This document shows positions 25,541 through 34,871 of a DNA stretch of 64,000 nt, one piece after another. Under the pieces are notes generated by a model. It saw only the letters and a program-made list of their open reading frames with translations, had not been told where the DNA came from and made no database searches. Numbering within the stretch: position 1 is the stretch's first letter; each line of letters starts with the position of its first letter. The stretch spans positions 113,109 to 177,108 of the forward strand of contig DLGT01000112.1 in NCBI GenBank assembly GCA_002482845.1. The letters run 5' to 3'. Origin of the DNA: Saprospiraceae bacterium UBA7687. Its GTDB lineage: Bacteria; Bacteroidota; Bacteroidia; Chitinophagales; Saprospiraceae. Position numbers and translations under genes: made by a program.

Positions 25541-27934
25541 TTATTCCTTCTCAAATTCAGTTTGATCTCTTGCTATGACTTTTTCTTGTACTGTGGCTCC
25601 TGCTGTCGTCAAGGAGACGGTATGAAGGCCTGTATTCAATCGTTTGGTTCTGATTCTTTTTCGGTAATGACCTTTATTCATATATTCGTGATCTGCAATG
25701 GAATACAAGATGTTTTTATCATCTTTCAATTGCAACACTACATGACTTGGTTTTTCTACATAAAAATGAATATCTACCAGATCTGAATTAGGCACAGGAA
25801 TGACTTCCAAAACTTTTGATTTATCAGGAGTTCTAGGTTTTAGTTGTTCTTTTGTCGATTGGGTCTGTGCCAATAATCCACCAGTTTCTGGATCACATGG
25901 ATCAATAGATGCAATAAAAACAGCATTAGGCATAGTTTCAAAACCTACATCTAGCAAAATGGATTGACCAGCTACAAAACCGACCGAACTTTCATTATCT
26001 ATAGTGCTCAAGGCTGTCACTTCCTGCACTGCTGAATAAACATTGGAATATAACGTACTATCTCCCAAAGATAAATTCATATCTTCACATTCATTAACCA
26101 ATAAATTGATCCCTACACAGGTACAATTATTATCATACTTGTCATCTATAGTTGCATCGTTTTGATCATCACAAAGCGTGCCCGCAACAGGACATTTTAC
26201 GGCTTTAAATGCAATTTTACCAATACCTCTACAAGTCGCAGTCCCATCCAAAGACGTTATTAAGATGTATCTTGCAAAGATTCCAGTCAAATCAGGACCT
26301 ACAAAACCACCATAATTTGGTTCGCCTGAAGCAAGTGGCCAGTTGTAATCACCAACATTAGACCACGAAACTCCATCTTCTGAAAAATCTATAGAAACAG
26401 ATTGAAATCCTTTATTCGTTTCATTTAAGACGTTATAATTCCATACATGTGCATTGATCAATTCGTACCTTTCGCCAAGATCATACTTGATCCAATGACT
26501 GTCTTCTCTGACCGGGTTTGGATTTTCATTTACTGTGCAAGATAACCAGTTATTAGATGGACTATTACTCAATTGATCGGTAACATTACATTTTTCGTAC
26601 GGTGTATAATTGGCAAGTGGGCTATCGCAGTCTGGTCCTGTACATGGTGTTCCCGTGCAAGTACAATTATTATCATATTGATCATCATTGGTAAAAGAAT
26701 CTCCATCATCACATAGCGTACCTTGTGGTATACAAGCAATTTTACATCCATAGTCATATAGATAAAAAGATGGAATTCGCTTCCAAACGCCTGCAGGAGT
26801 AAATGGTGTTTGCCAGAAAGCGCCGAAATGCTCACTACCAGTTCCTTCTTTATGGTTTACTTCAAAATAATAAAAATTACCTGCTTGTAAATTTAGAAAC
26901 GATGTACTTTGATAGATATACTTATTGTGTTCTGTCATACCAGTATATCCCGTGACCAATATTTGATGGGCTTGTTTATTCTCAGGATTGTCATCACTAC
27001 TTATAAACAAAATCACATTGTCATCTCCTGTAATATTAAATTTATACAATCCAGAAACAGGTACAGTCAAATAACCTTGGACCAAATTTCCAGCATTATT
27101 CTCCACCGATGTGCTCCTTGTACCCAAAATAGGCAGCGATGCGCTAAAATTAGGTATTGCTGGAAAATTAGGACTCAAATATAAATCATTAAGACTACTT
27201 CCCGGAATATTATCATACCGATATCGATCTACTTTAGTTCTCTCTCCCACACAGTTATTGGTTGTGTTGGCTTTCCCTACACAATTACAGTGTCCATCTT
27301 GTTTATCATCAATGGTATTTGCATTACCATCATTACATGCAGTGTTTCTTTCAGGACAAGGTTGAGGTTTACAACCTACGTTATTTAAATATTGAGCTGT
27401 GATTACATTCCAATTTTGATTGGATAGAAAATCACTTTGCCAGAAAAGTCTACAGTGATCGCCACTAGTACTTTCGACATACCAAAGTTCAAAATAGTAG
27501 TACTCATTTTGATTTAAAGATATAGAACTAGAAGTTTGTTCAGGATACTTTGTATGTTCAAATTCATTGGTAAAAGTATTGGTATAAGCTCTTAAAGTCA
27601 TATTGGCTGGAGAGCTATTGGTACTTAAATAAAATCTCACTTTACTATTGCCAGTCACATTAAACATTACATTCCCTGAAGTAGGTACATGTATGTATCC
27701 AGAAATTTTAGCTCCGAAATAATTGTCATAATTGAGTGGTGCATTGACACTATACAATGTTTGACTGACATCTGGTTTTTGTGGAAAAAATTCATTGGCT
27801 GTGAGCTCAGAAAACTGATCTTCATAGATGCCTCTCCAGCATTCCCACTGTACACTGCCTGGCTCACCGACACATATTTGGGCATGAACCTTTGGTACTA
27901 AAAATAACAATAAAAAAAGTATAAAGTGCTTCAT
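25541..27934 (-). CDS. Secreted protein with two PA14 domains and a discoidin-like domain
   Basis: This 797-residue protein has a signal peptide (1-18, KVHAQ). PA14-like domains lie at about 30-190 and 235-400 (GYIHVPTSGNVMFNVTG, GYLTVPVSGLYKFNITGDD). An F5/8-type-C-like domain (about 445-585) contains HWIKYDLGERYELI and FARYILITS. Three short Asp/Cys linkers of the form C[DN]D..[DN]..T.DD....C.C.G separate the domains. The C-terminal 90 residues are beta-rich with PVPNSDLVDIHF, a divergent T9SS-type tail. It is the last gene of an operon with DUF1501, DUF1800 and a small S74-like protein. Carbohydrate or adhesive binding is an inference. Confidence 0.9.
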   Translation of the reverse strand: MKHFILFLLLFLVPKVHAQICVGEPGSVQWECWRGIYEDQFSELTANEFFPQKPDVSQTLYSVNAPLNYDNYFGAKISGYIHVPTSGNVMFNVTGNSKVRFYLSTNSSPANMTLRAYTNTFTNEFEHTKYPEQTSSSISLNQNEYYYFELWYVESTSGDHCRLFWQSDFLSNQNWNVITAQYLNNVGCKPQPCPERNTACNDGNANTIDDKQDGHCNCVGKANTTNNCVGERTKVDRYRYDNIPGSSLNDLYLSPNFPAIPNFSASLPILGTRSTSVENNAGNLVQGYLTVPVSGLYKFNITGDDNVILFISSDDNPENKQAHQILVTGYTGMTEHNKYIYQSTSFLNLQAGNFYYFEVNHKEGTGSEHFGAFWQTPFTPAGVWKRIPSFYLYDYGCKIACIPQGTLCDDGDSFTNDDQYDNNCTCTGTPCTGPDCDSPLANYTPYEKCNVTDQLSNSPSNNWLSCTVNENPNPVREDSHWIKYDLGERYELINAHVWNYNVLNETNKGFQSVSIDFSEDGVSWSNVGDYNWPLASGEPNYGGFVGPDLTGIFARYILITSLDGTATCRGIGKIAFKAVKCPVAGTLCDDQNDATIDDKYDNNCTCVGINLLVNECEDMNLSLGDSTLYSNVYSAVQEVTALSTIDNESSVGFVAGQSILLDVGFETMPNAVFIASIDPCDPETGGLLAQTQSTKEQLKPRTPDKSKVLEVIPVPNSDLVDIHFYVEKPSHVVLQLKDDKNILYSIADHEYMNKGHYRKRIRTKRLNTGLHTVSLTTAGATVQEKVIARDQTEFEKE

Positions 27935-27950
27935 TTTATTAATCGGTTTC

Positions 27951-29408
27951 TTATGAAAACATACCCAAAGGCATATAATTAGATGGTAAATCTGCTGGAC
28001 AAGTCGGAGAATAAAAATTACATAAATTAGGTAAAATATATCCTAAATCATTGGGAGAAACACCATACCAAAGTGCTAACTCAGCATAAAATTCATCCAC
28101 TGATGTAGTAGGTAAAATACGCCCTCGAGTACTTAGATTAAATTCATTATTTGCGAGTGCCAATGATGGATAGTTTCCATAAATCTGGGATCCAGTAATA
28201 GGCCCACCCATCACCATTTGATTGCCTCCCCATGCATGATCTGAACCATTTCCATTGGATGTCAATGTACGTGCAAAATCAGATATAGTAAAGGTAACTA
28301 CATTGTCATGCTGATTGATTTCATTCATCGCATCATTAAATTCTGCCATAGCATTGCTCAGAACTGGCAACATCGCGTTTTGATTTCCGATCACATTATC
28401 ATGATGATCCCATCCGCCATATGTCACATAATAAATTTGTCTGCTAGCACCTAAAAAAGATCGTACGCTAATGAGTTCAGCAATTTTTTTCAGATCTTGA
28501 GAAAGACTACTTGTAGAAAAAGTGGTCGTAAGTGGCACTACATTTTCTAACGCTATTCTGAACTTTTCGATGCTTTCTATGGATTGTTTGGTCAGCGTAC
28601 CGATGGTCTCATGAAATACATTACTATACTGCTGCTCAACCATGCTTTTGATGGCATTATTTTTTAAACTTGTCTTATATCCCGCATCACTCCACCAATA
28701 AGGAAATGGTGTAAATCCAATATTGGCACCAGTTGTACTTCTGCTGATCGAATATTCATTATATTCATTTCCAGTCTGAAATCTGTTTTTTCCACTTAGT
28801 GAAATATTCATGGAGATCTCAGGAATAGTATTCATATCGTGGAGAATGTCTGCAATTCTTCCAGCCACACCTACTGCCGACCTACTTTGAGGGACAGAAG
28901 TCTGCCATTGCATGATCTGGTCGGAATGCGAATATAGTCCGAGTGGAATTTTCTTTAACCCAGAATCATATTCTGACTTATTAGCAATTGGCTCAATAAG
29001 TGTTCCTATATTGGCAAGAAAAGAAAGATCTCCTTGATCAAACATATCTCTGACTCTAGTCATACCAGCATGTACAGCGTATGTTTTACCACCATTATTA
29101 TAATTAAGTGGAAGGAGTTGCGCAGGATTTGCATTGTTACTTAAAGCCAATGAGCCTCTCGTAGCTACATAGCTTGCATATTCTGATGTTTCTGTAGGGA
29201 TTAAAACATTGTGTGTATCACATCCACCAGCAAGGAGAATACAAACCATCGCTTTATAGTCTCCTGTATTCGCTAGAATATGTGGTCTAGCTGCCAAAGT
29301 ATTGATTGCACCAAGATTTAGTACTGATGACAAAAATGCCATCGAACCCACCGTAGCACAACTAGCTTCACCCAAAAATTGTCTTCTATTTATATGTCTT
29401 TTACTCAT
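27951..29408 (-). CDS. DUF1501 family exported protein
   Basis: This 485-residue protein has a Tat-like N-terminus (INRRQFLGEASCATVGSMAFLSSV, twin Arg at 8-9). The DUF1501 core includes KAMVCILLAGGCDTHNVLIP, YSHSDQIMQWQTS, YYVTYGGWDHHDN, FTISDFARTLTSNGNGSDHAWGG. This alkaline-phosphatase-superfamily-like domain (related to sulfatase/phosphatase folds) keeps candidate metal residues in GGWDHHDN and SDHAWG. The gene follows the DUF1800 gene by 2 bp. The DUF1800/DUF1501 pairing is widespread in Bacteroidota and Planctomycetota, but its biochemical role is unknown. Confidence 0.93.
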   Translation of the reverse strand: MSKRHINRRQFLGEASCATVGSMAFLSSVLNLGAINTLAARPHILANTGDYKAMVCILLAGGCDTHNVLIPTETSEYASYVATRGSLALSNNANPAQLLPLNYNNGGKTYAVHAGMTRVRDMFDQGDLSFLANIGTLIEPIANKSEYDSGLKKIPLGLYSHSDQIMQWQTSVPQSRSAVGVAGRIADILHDMNTIPEISMNISLSGKNRFQTGNEYNEYSISRSTTGANIGFTPFPYWWSDAGYKTSLKNNAIKSMVEQQYSNVFHETIGTLTKQSIESIEKFRIALENVVPLTTTFSTSSLSQDLKKIAELISVRSFLGASRQIYYVTYGGWDHHDNVIGNQNAMLPVLSNAMAEFNDAMNEINQHDNVVTFTISDFARTLTSNGNGSDHAWGGNQMVMGGPITGSQIYGNYPSLALANNEFNLSTRGRILPTTSVDEFYAELALWYGVSPNDLGYILPNLCNFYSPTCPADLPSNYMPLGMFS

Positions 29409-29410
29409 GA

Positions 29411-31201
29411 TTATCTATTAATTAGGTATTCGGGGGCTGTCATTATTAAGTAAATGGCAAGCTTTACTTTATCTGACTTTTCTGCATCTGTTGTATTCGG
29501 AAATTCTTTTAGAACACTAATAATAACTTCCAAAGATTGGTCAGAGACTCTACCTTGAGCCAACAAAAGATTTAATTTATCCATCAAAATATGCAATTGA
29601 TCATTGGTCGTCAATGCGAGATGATCCGTAATATCTAGCGTTGATATCTCATCCGCATAATTTGCATCTGATTCATTGGTAAAAAGATCATATTCGTCTG
29701 CTACATCATTACTTATCACCCATCTATACAATCCATTAATATATCCTGCAATGGTCTGTGCATCAGTGATCTGAAATTCTGGTCCTTCAAGACCACCAGC
29801 TTCTATAGGTCCTATAGGTTGATAATCTTGTTGGAAAAAATTAAAAACACTTGGCGATGTTAATGGTCTTTGTCCTGTATATTGATAGACATAACTCATA
29901 TCATTGCGATAATTACCGCTAGCCGTATATGCATTAAAGGCCTTATTTATCTGCACATATCGTATGAATGGCTCCCTCAACATTCCAAAGTCTGTATTAT
30001 CACCCGAATCGCAACTCAATGCCTCTGGATCGAGCAAAATTGCCTTTACAACAGCAGCAAGATCGCCTCTCACTCCTTGTCCATTGTTAATAAATATATT
30101 GGCTACTCGCTCCACAAAAGCTGGGCTAGGATTGGAGGTGACCATCCTTTTGATTAGAAATTTAGAGACAAATGGTGGTGTGTTCTGATGGTTAAACAAA
30201 TTATCTAATGCATCTGAAATATCTGCGACCCCATCGACAGGATTTCTGTTGGGTACTTGAATGCCATTTAGTAAATTCTTTACCCCAGGTTCGTGCCAAG
30301 TATTCCACATAGCCATATCTGCAATATAGCTTGTATCATTGAGTGCACCACGATTCCATTGCGTACGATCTGCCCAAGTCAAACCCGTAAATATTTTTGA
30401 AAACTCTATGATGTCTTCATTATCATATGAAGGTAAAGGTAGGCCAGCTGCATCAGTAATTACTGTCCCATCATTATTCAACATAACAGTCCCGATGGTA
30501 AATAATTGCATCAACTCTCTAGCATAGTTTTCGTCTGGAAACTGATTGAGTGCCGGATTTGACTTAGGATTATTCAGATATGTGAGATAAGTACCCATAG
30601 AAGGATGAAAAGTAACATCTCTTAACAATTCTCTATAATTACCAAAAGCATTATTAAGTAAAATATCATAGTAAGTGCCAAGTGCATAAGCATTGTTATT
30701 AAATCCTGACACTTCTGAAACTACAAGCATCTCACTAAGTGCAAATGCCACTCTTTGCCTTAATGCATCATTTGAAGTCATCAGATATTGCCACCAAGCA
30801 TAGTCCCAAAGGCGATTACCTGCACCAGATGTTGGTGTATTGGTAGAATCCTTTACCATTTGATGAAATGTTCTGATTTTTGATTGTAGTGTGAATGGCA
30901 TCGGTATCGTAAGTTGATTTTCTATCCATGCTTCCACCCCAATTTGTGTCACAGAACTGATATCGGCACCGTTATATCCTAATGTTGCTTGAGACAGAAA
31001 CCTAGATGCTGCATTCTCATTTGGCAAAAAGCCAGACTGATTTAGGGTGTTTTCAGGAGTACTAGGTTCTGTACTGCTGCTTGCGCTGACACTGACGCCC
31101 ATATATCCACCATAACCTATTATGATGGTATCGAGTTGAGCATTTAGGCTCAACATTATAAAAATGCTGGCTATGGTTAAAGCTGATTTTCTAGAGATCA
31201 T
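29411..31201 (-). CDS. DUF1800 family exported protein
   Basis: This 596-residue protein has a signal peptide (1-21) and the DUF1800 domain: ASRFLSQATLGYNGADI at the start, RVAFALSEMLVVSE, NYARELMQLFTIG, FVSKFLIKRMVTSNPSP, SPSVFNFFQQDYQP, and TAPEYLINR at the end. The family is large and mostly alpha-helical, and nearly always sits beside DUF1501 genes, as here (2-bp gap). It starts 6 bp after the small S74-like gene. The function is unknown. A joint role of the pair in exported polymer processing has been suggested only by co-occurrence. Confidence 0.93.
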   Translation of the reverse strand: MISRKSALTIASIFIMLSLNAQLDTIIIGYGGYMGVSVSASSSTEPSTPENTLNQSGFLPNENAASRFLSQATLGYNGADISSVTQIGVEAWIENQLTIPMPFTLQSKIRTFHQMVKDSTNTPTSGAGNRLWDYAWWQYLMTSNDALRQRVAFALSEMLVVSEVSGFNNNAYALGTYYDILLNNAFGNYRELLRDVTFHPSMGTYLTYLNNPKSNPALNQFPDENYARELMQLFTIGTVMLNNDGTVITDAAGLPLPSYDNEDIIEFSKIFTGLTWADRTQWNRGALNDTSYIADMAMWNTWHEPGVKNLLNGIQVPNRNPVDGVADISDALDNLFNHQNTPPFVSKFLIKRMVTSNPSPAFVERVANIFINNGQGVRGDLAAVVKAILLDPEALSCDSGDNTDFGMLREPFIRYVQINKAFNAYTASGNYRNDMSYVYQYTGQRPLTSPSVFNFFQQDYQPIGPIEAGGLEGPEFQITDAQTIAGYINGLYRWVISNDVADEYDLFTNESDANYADEISTLDITDHLALTTNDQLHILMDKLNLLLAQGRVSDQSLEVIISVLKEFPNTTDAEKSDKVKLAIYLIMTAPEYLINR

Positions 31202-31207
31202 TATTGG

Positions 31208-31663
31208 CTACTTTTGGGTGGATGATTGCCCCATGTAGGATGCTAACTTTTCCTTTAATGCTTTATTCTCTTCTTCTAGTCTGATCATATGTTGCCACAG
31301 CCATTCTATTTGGGTCAATAGTTTTGCATCCATTGACTTAAGTTCATATCCTTCTTTTACTAGATCTGCTGCTGAAGGCATGTCTACAAGGTGTTGATTG
31401 TTTTTAATAGATTCTGAAACTGCTACAATAGAAGGTGTCTTCTCAAAAGCATCATCTGCCCAATCTGCCGTAGATCTAAGAGAAACCTTGACCCTTTCTG
31501 TCAATATTCCATTTTGGACATAAAGATTATAATTTCCAGGCGTTGTGATTTGAGCGGTGTCGCCTATGACAACTTTGCCTGAAGTTTTCAACATCATGAT
31601 TTCCTGAGCATTCAGAAAAAAAGTAATTGACACAAATAAAATTGTAAAGAATCTTGTCTTCAT
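31208..31663 (-). CDS. Small exported protein with S74/tail-fibre-like C-terminal coiled coil
   Basis: ATG 31663 gives 151 residues with a signal peptide (MKTRFFTILFVSITFFLNAQ). Longer readings place non-signal sequence in front. A short beta stretch (KVVIGDTAQITTPGNYNLYVQNGILTE) is followed by WADDAFEK, an HLVDMPSAADLVKEG segment and a terminal coiled coil (LLTQIEWLWQHMIRLEEENKALKEKL). This is the common Bacteroidota variant of the intramolecular-chaperone (peptidase S74-like) tail, though without visible autoprotease residues. It probably trimerises. It is the first gene of the DUF1800/DUF1501 operon. Confidence 0.82.
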   Translation of the reverse strand: MKTRFFTILFVSITFFLNAQEIMMLKTSGKVVIGDTAQITTPGNYNLYVQNGILTERVKVSLRSTADWADDAFEKTPSIVAVSESIKNNQHLVDMPSAADLVKEGYELKSMDAKLLTQIEWLWQHMIRLEEENKALKEKLASYMGQSSTQK

Positions 31664-31685
31664 TTTTTTGAATATTTTGGATTCA

Positions 31686-31693
31686 CAAATATA
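31686..31693 (-). promoter_or_regulatory. -7 box (TATATTTG) of the DUF1800/DUF1501 operon
   Basis: On the minus strand TATATTTG matches TAnnTTTG, 22 nt before ATG 31663. It supports that start over the longer reading from 31741, which would lie upstream of the promoter. A -33 element is not evident. Confidence 0.5.
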
Positions 31694-32002
31694 AGACAAT
31701 AATTTAATATATAAATAAGTGTTAACCATGAAATTTAACATATATTTTCAAGGGTATTAACGGATATTTGTCTTATAAATTTATATTCTTTTTGATTGAC
31801 AAAGATTAATCAAGTAAACTATTACTATTTGCTCATTTTCTTGTACCCCAAATGTGGTTTAAAAGATGTAGTTTGCCTATTGTAAAAATTTAAAATTTAA
31901 AAGAATTGTCAGAAAATTGACGCTCACAAATTGGAATAACCTTATCTTGCATCAGTTTACGTATAAAACGGTTCGAGATTTAGAGCCAAAACACATTAAA
32001 AT

Positions 32003-33535
32003 ATGCGAATAATTAAATGGCAGAAACTGATTCTATTCGGTTTTATTTTTTCTATAGCAAGTTGTTATGATCTTGAAAATGAAACTCAGTTTGACTTAGG
32101 TAGTCAGGAATATAATCTTGCAGTTCCACTTATAGATTCCAAAATCACACTTGGCAAACTTTCATCAGACTTGGACGGTAATACTTCCATAAAAATTGAT
32201 GATGATGGGAAAGCAACTGTTTTTTATAATGGTGAAGTGATACGTCGTACTGCATCTGCTATATTTCCGCCATTCCCAGGACTCTTACCTATACCTATAC
32301 AAGACAGTATTTGGGTGGAAGAAATATTTGATAAAGCAAAATACTCCATAAAGAAAGCTGTTTTTGATGGCACTAATATTTGGTTTACCTTTGAAAACGC
32401 TCTGCCTGAAGACCTTAATATCAAACTTACAATACCTGAACTGGCCAAAAACGGACAAGTATTTACCCAAGATTTTGTTTTAAAATATAATAATACTTTA
32501 CCAGCTAAACTTGTTACAGAAAAATTTTCAGTTGATGATTGGACGCTTAATAGTGTAAATAATTCGATCACATTTAAGTATGAAGCGCGAACAAAAAATG
32601 GTACCCCAGTCAAACTTGGTTTAGCTCAAATGAACTTTGACCTCATAAAATTTTCTTATTTAGAAGGATATTTAGGTTACCACATTTTCCCTATTGAAGG
32701 TAGTAATGTGGATGTAGGATTATTTAATAAATGGCTTAGTGGAAGTTTCAGTTTTGAAGACCCTAAGATTACCATAAGAGTTCAAAATGCATTCGGATTA
32801 CCTGTAAGATCCCGCGTGAATAAAATGTCACTTACATCTATCACAGGTAGCAATGTCAATTTAGAGAGTTCGTTTATAAATACAGGTATTGATTTTGCTT
32901 ATCCGTCATTTTCTGAAATAGGAACTGTAAAAACCACTGATTTTATATTCGATAAGACCAATTCAAATCTAAAAGAAATATTTAATGAAAAAACAAAGAC
33001 CATTGCATACGATATTGAAGCATTAATAAATCCCGATAAAGATACGTTAATAAATGGTTATATTTCAGATGGTGGATTTTTTGTGATCAATGTTGCTGTA
33101 GAAGTTCCGCTGAATGGATCTGTAAACAATGTAGTATTAACAGATACTCTAGACATCAATCTAGAAGATTACAGTGAAATCATATCTGCCCAATTTAAAT
33201 CCATCACTAGTAATGACTTTCCTGCAGAAGTAAAACTTCAAGCATATTTTCTAGATGAAAACGGTCAGAGATTAGATCAGTTATTTAATAATGATGGCAT
33301 TGTTTTGCCTCCAGCCTCGGCATTACCAGATGATACAACCTTGCCAGGAAGTGAAAAAATTGACTTTTTAGAATTTGATGATGCTAGGTTTAATAACATC
33401 AAACGTGCAAAAAAATTAGCTATCATAGGTGCAATTAATACGATAGACAGCCAAAACAAAAAGTCTTGGTGGATTTACGAAAATTATGGTATCGGCATAA
33501 AGTTGGGTGCTATATTTAAATACAAGCAGAATTAA
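32003..33535 (+). CDS. Large hypothetical lipoprotein
   Basis: This 510-residue protein has a lipoprotein signal (IFSIASC, Cys21). The mature part is beta-rich, with YNLAVPLIDSKITLGKL at the start and repeated amphipathic strands; no catalytic motif is recognised. It is directly followed (4-bp gap) by a DUF5723 beta-barrel gene. This pairing of a large lipoprotein and a barrel protein recurs in Bacteroidota, so the two may form an envelope complex (inference). An AT-rich 260-bp region upstream separates it from the divergent S74-like gene. Confidence 0.82.
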   Translation: MRIIKWQKLILFGFIFSIASCYDLENETQFDLGSQEYNLAVPLIDSKITLGKLSSDLDGNTSIKIDDDGKATVFYNGEVIRRTASAIFPPFPGLLPIPIQDSIWVEEIFDKAKYSIKKAVFDGTNIWFTFENALPEDLNIKLTIPELAKNGQVFTQDFVLKYNNTLPAKLVTEKFSVDDWTLNSVNNSITFKYEARTKNGTPVKLGLAQMNFDLIKFSYLEGYLGYHIFPIEGSNVDVGLFNKWLSGSFSFEDPKITIRVQNAFGLPVRSRVNKMSLTSITGSNVNLESSFINTGIDFAYPSFSEIGTVKTTDFIFDKTNSNLKEIFNEKTKTIAYDIEALINPDKDTLINGYISDGGFFVINVAVEVPLNGSVNNVVLTDTLDINLEDYSEIISAQFKSITSNDFPAEVKLQAYFLDENGQRLDQLFNNDGIVLPPASALPDDTTLPGSEKIDFLEFDDARFNNIKRAKKLAIIGAINTIDSQNKKSWWIYENYGIGIKLGAIFKYKQN

Positions 33536-33539
33536 AATT

Positions 33540-34835
33540 ATGAGAGGCTTTTTATTAATAAGTTTTTTAATCATACTGTCTTTCAGATTAATAGCGCAAG
33601 ATATTTCATTGCTAAATCTTCACGGACAGTTACCATCCACCTACCTCAATCCAGGGCTTAAGGTGGACAAGAAGTTCAATCTTTCGCTTGCAGGCGTCAA
33701 TGTTTTGCTTGGTACAGATGGACCGTCTATCAACCAAATCACGAGCAAAAATATTGAAGGCAAAAGATTCATTGATATATCAAAATTAGATCAAAATTTA
33801 GAGCCTTATCAGAACATTTTTTTTAACAATGACATTCACACCATAGATGTTTCGTTAAAAATAGGTAGTGCAATGATAATGGCAGGACATGCATTCAGAT
33901 CTACGTCTAATGTCAGATATCCACGTGGATTGGTCAATATTGCAGCTCAAGGAAATGCGGCTTTCATCGGTCAAACCATAGAAATAGCACCTTACATAGA
34001 TGTCAATGCTTATAATGAAATTTATCTTGGTCTTCAGAAATCATTTGGTAATCTAACTATTGGTGCAAAAGGTAAATTGCTGTACGGTGTTGCTAATATT
34101 CAAACAGACAAAGCCAACATAGGATTTACCACCGATGACGAAATTTATCAATTAAGCCTACAAACTGATTATGAAATTAGGAGTAGTGCATTATTGAGAT
34201 ATAATAGTCTAGATAGTATTACCGTAGATTATAGTGGTTTTTCTTTTGACAATATGTTTTACAATAATCAAGGCTTTGCTTTTGACCTGGGAGCTTCATA
34301 CGCAGTAAGTGAAAAATTTACCATTTCAGCAAGTATGCTCGATATAGGAAAGATAAATTGGGACTTTTTTCCTAGAAAATACACTAGTAAAGGTAACTTC
34401 AGTTTTGATGGTGTAGACATTTTAGACTTATTGGTAGATTCTACATCGATATCAATACAAGACACATTAACGGACTTACTTAAAGTCACAGAGCAAATAG
34501 AAAACTACAGTACTACTTTATCGGGAACTTATACCTTGGGCGCAAATTATTTATGGGGAGAAAAATGGCGATTTAGTGCTTTATTATTACATCAAAAGAC
34601 AAATAACGCTAGTAGAAATCACTTGTCAGTGTCAGCTGTGCGTAAAATTTCTATATTTGATTTGGGTGTTCAATACTCGATCACAAAAAACAATTATGCT
34701 GGTTTGGGGATATTTGGCAAGGTAAAACTCGGTCCTATCTCCGCATTTGCTTCAACTGATAATATTATAGGAGCTTTCAAACCATTTGATGCTAGATCAG
34801 CATCTGTGCGAATAGGGGCAACTTTCCAGATTTAA
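33540..34835 (+). CDS. DUF5723-type outer-membrane barrel protein
   Basis: ATG 33540 gives 431 residues with a signal peptide (MRGFLLISFLIILSFRLIAQ). An upstream in-frame start would overlap the previous gene and disrupt the signal. The mature protein opens with LNLHGQLPSTYLNPGLKVDKKFNLSLAG, the usual DUF5723 beginning, and continues with many barrel strands (FGNLTIGAKGKLLYGV, FAFDLGASYAVSEKFTISASMLDIGKI). It resembles the PorV/PorQ/FadL-like barrels. It forms a two-gene unit with the preceding lipoprotein. The function is unknown. Confidence 0.8.
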   Translation: MRGFLLISFLIILSFRLIAQDISLLNLHGQLPSTYLNPGLKVDKKFNLSLAGVNVLLGTDGPSINQITSKNIEGKRFIDISKLDQNLEPYQNIFFNNDIHTIDVSLKIGSAMIMAGHAFRSTSNVRYPRGLVNIAAQGNAAFIGQTIEIAPYIDVNAYNEIYLGLQKSFGNLTIGAKGKLLYGVANIQTDKANIGFTTDDEIYQLSLQTDYEIRSSALLRYNSLDSITVDYSGFSFDNMFYNNQGFAFDLGASYAVSEKFTISASMLDIGKINWDFFPRKYTSKGNFSFDGVDILDLLVDSTSISIQDTLTDLLKVTEQIENYSTTLSGTYTLGANYLWGEKWRFSALLLHQKTNNASRNHLSVSAVRKISIFDLGVQYSITKNNYAGLGIFGKVKLGPISAFASTDNIIGAFKPFDARSASVRIGATFQI

Positions 34836-34871
34836 GACTGTTTACTAATCATACCGTTTAAAATAAAATAC

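Noticed and set aside
31921..32002. Possible tRNA because of a GGTTCGA-like word
   Set aside because: No cloverleaf stems or acceptor arm can be formed around it.
33507..33539. Longer start for the DUF5723 gene overlapping the lipoprotein gene
   Set aside because: The signal peptide begins exactly at ATG 33540; the extra residues come from the preceding gene in another frame.
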